From NCBI GenBank assembly GCA_016935735.1, contig JAFGQK010000017.1, forward strand, positions 1 through 47,055: a stretch of 47,055 nucleotides of DNA, read 5' to 3'. The notes under the pieces were generated by a model. That model ran no database searches, was not told where the DNA came from, and saw nothing but the letters and a program-made list of their open reading frames with translations. Source of the DNA: Spirochaetales bacterium (GTDB lineage: Bacteria > Spirochaetota > Spirochaetia > SZUA-6 > JAFGRV01). Both the position numbers and the translations under genes were made by a program. Positions 23,827-32,599 of this stretch are shown piece after piece (positions within the stretch are counted from its first letter, which is position 1; each line of letters opens with the position of its first letter).

Positions 23827-25278
23827 GTGATGATGGAGAACGTCAACCAGATCATGAAACAAAAAATATCTGCAGAACCTCTGCAAAAAGAAATGGAAAA
23901 TAAGATAAAATTTGTTTCAAAAATAGTTCTCTTTATAGCAATAATGGGATTTGCCACTTATGCACTTTTTGAATTATTCTTTGGGATGAATGAAGTTTTT
24001 TTTACCGGCCTTTTCACCTGTGCTGCATTACTTCTTCCCACCCTCCTGGTTTTTTTTAATAAAATACAAGCCGGAATGATTCTGTTCATCATCATAATGA
24101 CATGTGCAATGATTTCCACACAATACTTTTATATAAATAACCCGGAATTCCTGGGTCTTATGATGATTGATTTTTCCGTCTATTTCGGTCTTATCATAAC
24201 AAGCGGTTTTATCCTTAATGAGAAAAGATATATATTCATTATCGTGAGTATAAGCGCACTGTTGAACGGCTTTATTGCAGCATACCTGACCACGAGTATC
24301 CCCCTGGTAACAAAACGCTTTTTTCTTGTTGAACTTTTCATTTTTCTGGCCATCGGATTCCTGATATACTATTTCACCTATCTCTACAATACTTTTCTTA
24401 AAAAAGCACGGCTCGAAATGGCAAAACAGAAACTTACAACAGAAAAGATCATTGAAGTAAACCAGATATTTGGCCGGTTTGTCCCGAATAATTTTTTAAG
24501 ACTGCTGAACAAGAATGATATTACGCAGATTCGTCTCGGGGACCAGATACAGATGAAAATGACCGTCATGTTCGCCGATATCCGTTCTTTTACAACCCTC
24601 TCCGAAAAAATGACCCCAAAGGAAAACTTTGAATTCTTAAATAGTTTATTAAAGTTTATAGGTCCGACAATCAGACATTTCCAGGGATTTATCGATAAAT
24701 ATATTGGCGATGCGGTTCTTTCACTTTTTCCTGCAAAAGTCGACCATGCAGTCATGGCCGCGATCGAGATACAGAAGCTTTTGAATCTTTTTAATCTCGA
24801 ACAGGAAAGAAACAGGAAAAGCACGGTGAAAATGGGTATCGGTATAAACTCAGGAGATGTGATTGCAGGTATTATCGGGGAGTATGAGCGGATGGAGGAA
24901 ACAGTCATTTCCGATACGGTAAATATCGCCTCACGGCTTGAAAATCTTACAAAACAGTATGGCTCAGGAATACTCATAAGCGGAGATGCCCTTGATACGA
25001 TAAAAGGAAAGAAACAATTTTTATTCAGGTTTATAGATCAGATTCAGGTTAATGGGAAAATACTCCCGGTATCGGTTTATGAAATTCTTGACTCTGATAA
25101 CCCGGAACAACGGGAGCGATTTAAGTTAAAAGAAATATACAAAAAGGGATGGGATTTGTATTGCGATGGCAGAATCAAAGAAGCGATTGCAAAATTCGTC
25201 CATATTCTTTCCATGGACCCGGAGGATAAAGCGACACAATACCAGATCAAACGATGCAGGGAATTCCTTAATGAATGA
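23827..25278 (+). CDS. Membrane class III adenylate cyclase
   Basis: 483 residues. Five to six hydrophobic segments at about 30-185, a coiled linker with FGRFVPNNFLRLLNK at about 215-232, then the cyclase catalytic domain at about 245-400. Metal-binding Asp is in FADIRSFTTLSE and the second in KYIGDAVLSLFP. The Lys of DKYIGD and the Asp of SDTVNIASRLEN fit ATP selectivity, and the Asn and Arg of that motif are the transition-state residues. A short TPR-like segment closes the protein (KEIYKKGWDLYCDGRIKEAIAKFVHIL). It should make cyclic AMP in response to a membrane or periplasmic signal, perhaps received by the FecR-domain protein encoded just upstream. The start could be any of GTG-ATG-ATG at 23827-23835. 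Confidence 0.9.
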   Translation: MMMENVNQIMKQKISAEPLQKEMENKIKFVSKIVLFIAIMGFATYALFELFFGMNEVFFTGLFTCAALLLPTLLVFFNKIQAGMILFIIIMTCAMISTQYFYINNPEFLGLMMIDFSVYFGLIITSGFILNEKRYIFIIVSISALLNGFIAAYLTTSIPLVTKRFFLVELFIFLAIGFLIYYFTYLYNTFLKKARLEMAKQKLTTEKIIEVNQIFGRFVPNNFLRLLNKNDITQIRLGDQIQMKMTVMFADIRSFTTLSEKMTPKENFEFLNSLLKFIGPTIRHFQGFIDKYIGDAVLSLFPAKVDHAVMAAIEIQKLLNLFNLEQERNRKSTVKMGIGINSGDVIAGIIGEYERMEETVISDTVNIASRLENLTKQYGSGILISGDALDTIKGKKQFLFRFIDQIQVNGKILPVSVYEILDSDNPEQRERFKLKEIYKKGWDLYCDGRIKEAIAKFVHILSMDPEDKATQYQIKRCREFLNE

Positions 25279-25299
25279 AGAAGTGTTGCCCTGTATTTT

Positions 25300-26166
25300 T
25301 TACTGATACACCCTGACCCAGTCAATATACAGGTACTGGGGAAACACCGTGGTTTTGTCCGGCGGTCCCGGCCATTCGCCGCCGACAGCAAGGTTAAGAA
25401 GAATATAAAACGGCTGGTGGAACTCGCTGAACTCCCCGGCAGTAACCGGCTGGGTAAAGTATGCATTACCATCGAACTTTATATTGATGGTAGTTTCATC
25501 CCACTCCACTTCGTAGTAATGCCAGTCAGAGGCGAGTTTTTCCCCGCAGATTGTTTCCTGGCCCGCGGACTGGTGTCCTCCATTATCCCAGTGAAGCGCA
25601 CAATGTGCTGTCCTGTCCTGTATTCCATCCACCCCGCCCCCGATCATTTCCAGTATGTCAATCTCGCCACAGGCAGGCCAACCTCCTTTTATCCCCATCA
25701 TCCAGAAAGCAGGCCACATCCCCTGTCCATAGGGAAGCTGCATTCTTGCTGCAATTGTTCCGTACTGCCAGGAAAGTCGGTCTCCTGTCACTATCCGGGC
25801 AGAACTGTATCCGCCGTCTCCGCCAGTGGTTTCGAGTGCCCGGATTACCAGCACCCCCTCATTAATACAGGCATTTGGACCGCCTGTCCCATTGTACGTG
25901 TAACGCTGCCATTCACCATTCCATTCAGGACTCCATCCAGTCGTCCTGGTCTCATATGACCAGACATCGAGGTCGATGTCTCTGTTTTCAAACTCGTCAC
26001 TCCAGACCAGGGTTGTCCCGTCCGGCGGTGTATAGGTGTCTTCCGAATCCGACGGGGGTGGTGCGGTAAAACGCTCCAACTCATGGCTGTCCTGGGTACG
26101 GCATCCGGTTGCAAGAACAATACAGACAAGCAGGAATAAAATCGTGCAGGTAATTGTTTTTTTCAT
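25300..26166 (-). CDS. GH16 beta-glucanase (laminarinase-like) lipoprotein
   Basis: Secreted lipoprotein of 288 residues. The lipobox is LATGC (Cys22). A Pro/Ser-rich linker to about 50 precedes a single GH16 domain: LVWSDEFENRDIDLDVWSYE, GTIAARMQLPYGQGMWPAFWMMG, and the catalytic motif GEIDILE with nucleophile Glu168, Asp170 and acid/base Glu173, all intact. The end, LYIDWVRVYQ, is the normal C-terminus of the family. It probably cleaves beta-1,3 or mixed-linkage glucan at the cell surface. AAGGAGG five bases before the ATG is the ribosome binding site. A 15-base palindrome lies 30 bases upstream of the start. It converges on the adenylate cyclase gene with 21 bases between the stop codons. 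Confidence 0.93.
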   Translation of the reverse strand: MKKTITCTILFLLVCIVLATGCRTQDSHELERFTAPPPSDSEDTYTPPDGTTLVWSDEFENRDIDLDVWSYETRTTGWSPEWNGEWQRYTYNGTGGPNACINEGVLVIRALETTGGDGGYSSARIVTGDRLSWQYGTIAARMQLPYGQGMWPAFWMMGIKGGWPACGEIDILEMIGGGVDGIQDRTAHCALHWDNGGHQSAGQETICGEKLASDWHYYEVEWDETTINIKFDGNAYFTQPVTAGEFSEFHQPFYILLNLAVGGEWPGPPDKTTVFPQYLYIDWVRVYQ

Positions 26167-26195
26167 GCAGACCTCCTTCTTCTTATACTTTATCC

Positions 26196-26210
26196 TTCCT
26201 GAAGCAGGAA
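26196..26210 (-). promoter_or_regulatory. Palindrome upstream of the GH16 lipoprotein gene
   Basis: TTCCTG/AAG/CAGGAA, six-base arms, at 26196-26210, about 30-45 bases before the GH16 start on the minus strand and close upstream of a possible -10 (TATAAG). Position is compatible with an operator. In the divergent direction, TTGGAC-17-TTATAT at 26255-26283 may be the promoter of the beta-propeller gene. Confidence 0.4.
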
Positions 26211-26370
26211 ATCAAATATAAATGCAAAGAATTATTTAGAATATTTGCTATTCATTGGACATTTTTATCATATTGCATTATATTCATTAATGGACAAGGA
26301 AAACTAAGCACATAAGTATTAATAATAATAATAAAAGTTTATAGAGTCTCATGCAGGAAAGGAGATCGTT

Positions 26371-27609
26371 ATGAGAATGCAAAGCGTTTTCTTTCTATTA
26401 ATAATAGTTTTTATCGTCCTGTTCAACTGTTCTCTTCCTACAGGTGAAGAAATAGACGAGTATGAAAATATCATGATCTTTTCCGGAAACAAAGAACTCG
26501 TTATGGAAATGGATACCCCTATTATCCTTGAATCCGAATCGGAAAGCCGCAGCAGCGGCATGGAAAAAGCGCCTGTTGTGGATTTCAATTACAATATAAG
26601 ACAGATATGCCGGATACATCCCACAACGGTCGATGGACATACTGTCCAGGCAAACGACATTATTATATCCGGTAATACTGCCTATGTCGCGTACAATACA
26701 GCAGGGGAGGTATTTGCCGGTGCCATCCAGATCATGGAAATATGGGGGAAAAAGATAACCCTGACAAAAGAAATCCGGTTTACCGATATGGATATTATCT
26801 GCCTTTCGCTCCACGGGAATGAACTGGTTTTCGGCGGTATGGCTAATCCCGATGTATTCGACGGGAACAGAAGCGTTATCGGTACAATCGATTTGCGTAA
26901 GCCAAAAGCCAGCGATGTCAGGAATAGCTTCGTATATCTGGGAAGCTATGCAGCTACCGGTATTGCATTCCTGGATGACAGGTATTATGTAAGTGTGGGT
27001 GCAGCCGGTGGCGGAATAAAAATCCTGGATAAAGACATGAAGCCTGTCGAAGGTTCGCTGGAAACACCGGATATTCCTGCAGACGATATCCGGGACATTG
27101 AAGCATACGGATCCGGTGTTATCGCCCTTGCCGGAACTACCGGTAGTCCGGGAACGGATGGCAGGATTCTGGTTGTCAAGGGAAATACCAAGGATAATGA
27201 AATTACAATAGAAGACTTTAATTCACCGGAAGCAAAAGCGACAATCGAGGTAAATGGAAATTACGCTTATCTTGGCCTTTCGGCAAAAGGATTCCAGGTA
27301 TGTAATCTTGTGGAAGAAAACATACTCTTTACGTTTAATAATCCGGACGGGGATTCCCTTCATGTGACAAACAGTATTTCCTATGATGATAATCTTATTT
27401 TCTCTGCCAATGGGGAATACGGATTCCGCGTGCTTAATTATACCCCGCCTGCAACCGAAGCTTCTGTTGTGGGGTTTTATAGTTTCGACGGACTTACCGA
27501 CAAAGAAGGACAGAATTATTCTGCGAATCATATAGCATATAAAAGCAGATATCTCTTTGTGGCTTCCGGGGCCGGCGGAGTTTCTATTTATCAATTAACA
27601 GATAAATGA
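26371..27609 (+). CDS. Secreted beta-propeller lipoprotein (LVIVD-type repeats)
   Basis: 412 residues. The lipobox is LFNCS (Cys20). After a linker to about 70 come six to seven repeats of the type found in LVIVD / choice-of-anchor propellers: DIIISGNTAYVAYNTAGEVFAGAIQIMEI, YYVSVGAAGGGIKILDKDM, NYAYLGLSAKGFQVCNLVEE, LIFSANGEYGFRVLNYT, and RYLFVASGAGGVSIYQL at the end. Such proteins are surface lipoproteins with a protein- or glycan-binding role and no catalytic site is seen. AAGGAGATCG before the ATG is the ribosome binding site. A strong terminator follows 21 bases after the stop. It is divergent from the GH16 lipoprotein gene, so the two may respond to related signals (inference). Confidence 0.75.
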   Translation: MRMQSVFFLLIIVFIVLFNCSLPTGEEIDEYENIMIFSGNKELVMEMDTPIILESESESRSSGMEKAPVVDFNYNIRQICRIHPTTVDGHTVQANDIIISGNTAYVAYNTAGEVFAGAIQIMEIWGKKITLTKEIRFTDMDIICLSLHGNELVFGGMANPDVFDGNRSVIGTIDLRKPKASDVRNSFVYLGSYAATGIAFLDDRYYVSVGAAGGGIKILDKDMKPVEGSLETPDIPADDIRDIEAYGSGVIALAGTTGSPGTDGRILVVKGNTKDNEITIEDFNSPEAKATIEVNGNYAYLGLSAKGFQVCNLVEENILFTFNNPDGDSLHVTNSISYDDNLIFSANGEYGFRVLNYTPPATEASVVGFYSFDGLTDKEGQNYSANHIAYKSRYLFVASGAGGVSIYQLTDK

Positions 27610-27630
27610 TTTTGATTTTATACAATATAA

Positions 27631-27656
27631 AAGCCGGCTTTACTGCCGGCTTTTTT
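27631..27656 (+). terminator. Intrinsic terminator of the beta-propeller gene
   Basis: AAGCCGGC/GCCGGCTT stem of eight pairs with a six-base loop, followed by TTTTTT. It lies 21 bases beyond the stop codon of the plus-strand gene. Confidence 0.85.
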
Positions 27657-27684
27657 CAGGTATTTTCAATTATTTGTCATGCAG

Positions 27685-27718
27685 GAAAAAAGCGGCTGCC
27701 TTATAGTTGAGGCAGCCG
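27685..27718 (-). terminator. Intrinsic terminator of the minus-strand vWA / secreted-protein operon
   Basis: CGGCTGCC and GGCAGCCG form an eight-pair stem with a ten-base loop. Read on the minus strand the hairpin is followed by CTTTTTT. It lies about 50 bases after the stop of the 482-residue secreted protein gene and, with the previous hairpin, insulates two convergent units. Confidence 0.85.
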
Positions 27719-27769
27719 TTTGATTTCAAGCGTAATTCTAAGAAAAACGAGCTTCCACTGACAAAGATA

Positions 27770-29218
27770 CTACTCGATTACATCGATACCGGCATACCAG
27801 TTATCCTCCCTTTCATAGATGTGCCGGTCTATTCCATTGGTTATGCGCGGCCATATATGCAGCCGGAAACGGTAAGCACAATCCATATAGTGTATCGAAG
27901 AGGGGGTAACAAAAGTAGCCCCGGAAACACCGAACTGATACGGCGGATCTGAAATGGAATAGGAAATGTCAAAAACATCCCCGTCAGAAGTATTATGTCC
28001 ATGCCAGACATGCAACTCGTATTTCCCGACAAAACCCTGGTCATGCCATGCGGTAAGATTGAACTGGATGTTATCATTGACAGACACGCCATCGTTCAGC
28101 AAGAGAATTATACTGGCGCACTCCTCCCCGGGGCCCAGGATAACCGCGTTATTCAAATACTCGATTGTGTGAATTTCACAAATTGGCGGGATATTCACCA
28201 GGTGCAGGTTAAGAGTTGCATAGTGGTTGAGTACCGGAGGTGTAATTGGAATACCGTCCTTATTCCATATTTCGACGCTTAATGTATACTCCCCTGTCTT
28301 TCCCCGTGTATCCCAGAGTGCACGCATCCCGACTTCGGTCCAGTAGGGTGAATAGTGATCCTTCCGGACAAGTCCTTCATCGCATACATAGACATTGTCA
28401 AGTGGTCCGCTGGGTGTTGTTACTGTTCCTTTATACATGTTTATCCGGTTCACATCCACACCGAGGCCGATGATGGTATAATTTTTTTTATATAAATCAT
28501 CGGTAATATAACCATCGTCACCTGTATCACTGGCATGGTAGTGTATTCTGTAATAATAGGGGATATCATCCGTCCCCGTGGGAAGCCCGAAAAGGCCGTA
28601 AAGTTCCAGAACACCGCCAAATGCGCTGTCATTATCCTTTGTCAGCCCCCACTTGCTGCTGTAGGAAAAATCCTGCTCTTTATCATAGATATCATCCATA
28701 TCGATATTCCCTACTTCAACAAACATGAATTGACCGCTGGGACTCACCAGTGGAGTGCTTGAAAATCGTAATTCATCCAGGCTCTTTGCATAAATCATCA
28801 AGCTGAATATACGGTTATTCACCAGGATCGGGCTTTCATCCGGCATTTCATACATTTCTCCGATAAGCATCGGACTCCCGTCAACTATATGGAGAACCCG
28901 GATTAAGATAGTGTGCGGTTCCTCCGGTGCCGTATACATGACATGGTAGTATCCGGCAATGGATCCTTCCCCGGTACCCAAAAGGATTTTCGTTTCCCTG
29001 TCCCAGATTTCAATAACGGGACCCGGTATGGGAACCGGGGCAGATTCATATTCTATCCCGTCCTCGTCCTCGATAACGCAAACACTGTAAGCCCGGCCTG
29101 AAACATGAAAGCTTACATCCGCAGCCCCTGCAAAAAGGGCGGGAATAAAGAAACAGCAAACGATCATGATACATAACCCGGGAAATCTCTTATATCTAAA
29201 AACATTTTTGTTTTCCAT
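27770..29218 (-). CDS. Secreted protein of unknown function, partner of the vWA gene
   Basis: 482 residues. A signal peptide with an extended positively charged start (MENKNVFRYKRF) ends near LFAGAAD at about 33. The mature part is rich in Asp, Tyr and Gly, with beta-strand patterning throughout, perhaps three beta-sandwich domains: about 35-135, 140-290, 300-482. Possible extracytoplasmic immunoglobulin-like folds are suggested by GEYTLSVEIWNKDGIPITPP and GKYELHVWHGHN. I recognise no family. The start is fixed by AAGGAGGATAT. It follows the vWA gene by 38 bases and shares its terminator, so the two are likely co-expressed and may form one surface complex. Confidence 0.7.
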   Translation of the reverse strand: MENKNVFRYKRFPGLCIMIVCCFFIPALFAGAADVSFHVSGRAYSVCVIEDEDGIEYESAPVPIPGPVIEIWDRETKILLGTGEGSIAGYYHVMYTAPEEPHTILIRVLHIVDGSPMLIGEMYEMPDESPILVNNRIFSLMIYAKSLDELRFSSTPLVSPSGQFMFVEVGNIDMDDIYDKEQDFSYSSKWGLTKDNDSAFGGVLELYGLFGLPTGTDDIPYYYRIHYHASDTGDDGYITDDLYKKNYTIIGLGVDVNRINMYKGTVTTPSGPLDNVYVCDEGLVRKDHYSPYWTEVGMRALWDTRGKTGEYTLSVEIWNKDGIPITPPVLNHYATLNLHLVNIPPICEIHTIEYLNNAVILGPGEECASIILLLNDGVSVNDNIQFNLTAWHDQGFVGKYELHVWHGHNTSDGDVFDISYSISDPPYQFGVSGATFVTPSSIHYMDCAYRFRLHIWPRITNGIDRHIYEREDNWYAGIDVIE

Positions 29219-29256
29219 TTATATCCTCCTTATTATAGTATTTCTTCCTGGTAAAT

Positions 29257-32040
29257 CTACCATTTTATGACACATCCGGTATGCACCTGAATACAATGGC
29301 TTGCTTCCGTTAGATCGAAATCATACATTATAGCCATATAGTCTGCCCCAATGTCCAGAATGAAGGGAGAATAAAGAGGAATGTGCAAACCTGCACCGAT
29401 TTTTGTGAATGGAATCAGTTTATAGGGAGAGAAAATTATCCCGGGTCCGGCTTGTGCATATAAAGAAAACTTCGATAAGTTCAAATTTGCCCGAAGAACA
29501 AGATCAAACATATGAATGGCATCGTATTGGGTATTGTTATCTATACCATCGTTGGGTTCATGCGCAGATATGTATATTCCGTAATTCGCAAGAATCGAAA
29601 GCCATGGAACAGGAGAAAATCCCAGATCGAAAAATATTCCGGGGCCATTGGAAACATCACCGGAAAAATCCGTTTCTGTATAGAAATAATACAATGCATG
29701 AATACTCAGTTCCCGTGATGTTTCCGTGTCTGTTGTCTGTCGTGATGCGCTCACTCCACCGACTTGCTCCCCGAATGCGGTTACGACAATAGAAGGAACT
29801 TCTCCCTTTTTCAGACTCAAGAGCTGCTGGTAGGATCCGTCCTGATTATCCGTGAGGGTTCCCTGCCAGTTGCCATTTTTAGCAGAAAGGGTGATCTTGT
29901 CCTTGTACCCGGGGAAACAGGCATTCCCATATATATCAACGGGAGTCGTTGTCACTTTCCAGAGATCAAATCCGTCTCTATCACCCCTGACAAGTTCTGT
30001 TTTTAAAATCGATTTACCGGGGTGAATTCTTCCAAGCCCGACAATGGCAATATGTTCATGTTGTCTTTTGAATGTAACATCCGATGCAGGACCCTCTTTC
30101 GCTTCAATAACAATTCTATAGGTTCCTGCAATTGCAGTGTTTATAGTTGCTGCATATAACCCGTCCCCGGAGGCTCCATCTCCATGATTTCCGTCATCGC
30201 AAAGTTCAACTGTCTTATATCTGTAATTGACAAGTGATTCCGAGCCCAGTATGGCCGGCAGATTCATAGTAATCATGTCACCTTTCGAAAGATCGGTTCC
30301 CTGCACCGCGGCTATTTTCTCTATTGTATTCCTGTGCTTAAGCAACACGGTACCCAGACTCATTTCCGGGACAGCGATCTTTGCCACAATTTTTGCATTC
30401 AGGACCGGTTTTTTTTGCTGTGTCAGTCTGGCATAGACAGTAACCGGTTCCCCAGCTTTTACTGCACTCTTTTTGAGTTTCGACTGCATAAGGATTTCGA
30501 CTTTGTCTGCCAATGCGGCAAGAATATACGGTTCTTTGCTTTTATCATGTTTAAGGCGGTAACTCCATGTTCCCGGGGAAGGTTTTCTGAAGCGGTAAAT
30601 AATATATGCATCCCCGTGAAGAATAACCGGTTTTAATGCAGATGCATCGACCCAGTCTTTACCCCCGGGAGTCCGCACCTCGATACTCAGATTTCTTCTC
30701 ATACTCTGCCATGCAGTTGTCAGGATCAACTCGGATGTCACGGAATCTATCTGTATTTCGGATGTATAGGTATCGTCAGAAATTCCTTCGTGTATATCGA
30801 ATACATCATCTGCCGTAAGAATGCCCCGTATCATAAGATACGATTTTGCCAGCTTAAGATTGTTTTCCGGTTGATCGACGAGTTTATACTCATCAACCTC
30901 CGCTGCAATATCCTCGAGAAGACTCAATCCCCAGTCGGAAGAAGGCCCGAACCATAATGGGTAGAGGGCAATATCACTGGTATTCAGACTGTGAAGAATT
31001 GGATAAGCCGGCGGGTCTTTAATATCCGGGCTTATATTTTCTTTCCCGTCCGTGAGGAGTACAATTGCCTGATTCTCCGCGGGAACCGGGGGAATGGCAG
31101 TTAATGCATCCCTGGCAAATAGTACCCCGGAACCCATCGGGGTCATACATGAGGCACTGGAAATGGAAAGGTTATTTATCTGTGTACGCATTGCAACATG
31201 CTGGGGATCGGATTCATCCAGGGAATTGATGTACTGCAAACCGAAAACCTGCTTTACATTCAGGGGATAACATCCCGAAAACGCCACAACCCCGACGCGG
31301 TCATTTATGTTCATCAAATCGATAAAATACTTTGCCCTGTCTTTTACCATGGGAAGTTCATCGATCATGGAACCTGAACAATCTATTGCCAGCATAACAT
31401 CCACCGGCGGTGTGGTGGATAAAAGATCGTAATAGGAATAGGCAATATCATCCAGGGGGTCCTCGTCTGTATGGCATGTTAACGCCACCTGGACTTTCAG
31501 GTAAAAAGCAAACGGCATTACCGTATCACAATCGATGGAACAGACCACGCTGTAAAGAGAGGGGGAGCCCTGCTCATGGGATCTCGGGTACCACTCCCCG
31601 GGGAATACGTTGTCATCGATCCCGGGGGTATGACTTGAGTCAGGCGGGAACTGACAGTCCATTACATAGTTTCCGATCTCATACCAGGTTAACCCGGAAA
31701 CATCAAGTTCCGCGGGTTCCAATCCCGGTTCGGCTTCGCTGTAATAAGCGGTTACCGTGACACATCCGTCGGGTATTGGATAAAGACATTGACTTTGGAA
31801 ACGGACATAGATTGTATTTGCAGTTTTGGAAAGGGCAACATCCTGGGCAAGTCCCGGATAAAAGTAATCATCGTCAACAGGGGATGTATTGATTCGTACA
31901 TCCGGTGACTGGACGACGCCCAATGGAATATCCCAGTTCCGGATCGAAACATTATAAGAAAGATCGGCTGTAAAAGCAACAGTAGCTAATCCTGCAAAAA
32001 GCAACAGGATCAGGAAAACCTGGCAATACTTTTTTTCCAT
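29257..32040 (-). CDS. Secreted vWA protein with choice-of-anchor-like domain and C-terminal outer-membrane beta-barrel
   Basis: 927 residues. Signal peptide about 1-25 (VFLILLLFAGLATVAFTAD). Residues about 26-205 form an unrecognised beta-rich domain. A von Willebrand factor A domain follows at about 212-410, with MIDAS motif DCSGS (220-224), TPMGSG, and LLTDGKEN. Residues about 420-770 are beta-sandwich-like, including DDGNHGDGASGDGLYAATI, typical of a choice-of-anchor segment. The last 150 residues alternate strand-like segments (LSIHALYYFYTET, PWLSILANYGIYIS, LSKFSLYAQAGPGIIFS, SPFILDIGADYMAI) and end with aromatic-flanked CVIKW, as in small outer-membrane barrels. It therefore seems to anchor itself in the outer membrane. 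The start at 32040 follows AAAGGAGG; an upstream frame to 32079 lacks a ribosome binding site. Confidence 0.75.
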   Translation of the reverse strand: MEKKYCQVFLILLLFAGLATVAFTADLSYNVSIRNWDIPLGVVQSPDVRINTSPVDDDYFYPGLAQDVALSKTANTIYVRFQSQCLYPIPDGCVTVTAYYSEAEPGLEPAELDVSGLTWYEIGNYVMDCQFPPDSSHTPGIDDNVFPGEWYPRSHEQGSPSLYSVVCSIDCDTVMPFAFYLKVQVALTCHTDEDPLDDIAYSYYDLLSTTPPVDVMLAIDCSGSMIDELPMVKDRAKYFIDLMNINDRVGVVAFSGCYPLNVKQVFGLQYINSLDESDPQHVAMRTQINNLSISSASCMTPMGSGVLFARDALTAIPPVPAENQAIVLLTDGKENISPDIKDPPAYPILHSLNTSDIALYPLWFGPSSDWGLSLLEDIAAEVDEYKLVDQPENNLKLAKSYLMIRGILTADDVFDIHEGISDDTYTSEIQIDSVTSELILTTAWQSMRRNLSIEVRTPGGKDWVDASALKPVILHGDAYIIYRFRKPSPGTWSYRLKHDKSKEPYILAALADKVEILMQSKLKKSAVKAGEPVTVYARLTQQKKPVLNAKIVAKIAVPEMSLGTVLLKHRNTIEKIAAVQGTDLSKGDMITMNLPAILGSESLVNYRYKTVELCDDGNHGDGASGDGLYAATINTAIAGTYRIVIEAKEGPASDVTFKRQHEHIAIVGLGRIHPGKSILKTELVRGDRDGFDLWKVTTTPVDIYGNACFPGYKDKITLSAKNGNWQGTLTDNQDGSYQQLLSLKKGEVPSIVVTAFGEQVGGVSASRQTTDTETSRELSIHALYYFYTETDFSGDVSNGPGIFFDLGFSPVPWLSILANYGIYISAHEPNDGIDNNTQYDAIHMFDLVLRANLNLSKFSLYAQAGPGIIFSPYKLIPFTKIGAGLHIPLYSPFILDIGADYMAIMYDFDLTEASHCIQVHTGCVIKW

Positions 32041-32521
32041 ATAATCCTCCTTTAATAAGATTTTTGAAAATATTTTCATGTATAAAAATGATAACGGAAT
32101 TTATTACCCTTTCTCTGATAGCAGAGTAACAGTATGGCTGTAATAATCTTAAAAATGTATATTTTTCGTATGAACCTTATGAATTTTTTTTAAAAGACAT
32201 CGCTATACAGCTTGAAAGTATTTTATTTTTATCGAAAATGACTTTTTACATAAGAAGATTATTCTTAAACCCTCTCATACCCTTGAATACTCGTTTTCAA
32301 TAACCGGATAATTACTTTAGAATTATTCCTAAAACAAATTTTAAAAAACTATATCACTTTCATACGATTCATATTATAACACCCTTTTAAAAAAAAACAG
32401 GTTATTGAAAAAAAAAATGAATAATTGACAGGAAAAAGAAAATCTTCTTAAATAACCTGTAAAAGCGGAAAACAATATTTTCACTTTTTTTAAATACTTC
32501 ATTATTTTAGAAGGGAAAGTA
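32041..32521. other. Divergent intergenic region with inverted repeat and promoter
   Basis: AT-rich gap between the vWA gene (minus) and the deacetylase (plus). ACAGGTTATT at 32397-32406 and AATAACCTGT at 32451-32460 are exact complements. TTGACA at 32425-32430 with TTAAAT at 32448-32453 (17-base spacer) is a likely plus-strand promoter, so one arm of the repeat covers the -10 and start site. The repeat could be an operator or a leader hairpin. Nothing else is supported. Confidence 0.5.
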
Positions 32522-32599
32522 ATGAAGAAAACCATTTTTAAGAGTATATTATTGATATTGATAAACAGTTTCATGTATGGAAGCGAAAGTGATACCTGA
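32522..32599 (+). pseudogene. Signal-peptide frame upstream of the deacetylase, out of frame with it
   Basis: ATG at 32522, preceded by AAGGGAAAG, opens a 25-codon frame that reads like a signal peptide: MKKTIFKSILLILINSF, then MYGSESDT and TGA. The deacetylase body starts in another frame at 32577, overlapping this one. The layout suggests one ancestral gene with a signal peptide, split by a one- or two-base indel between about 32573 and 32640, or a sequencing error. Confidence 0.5.
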
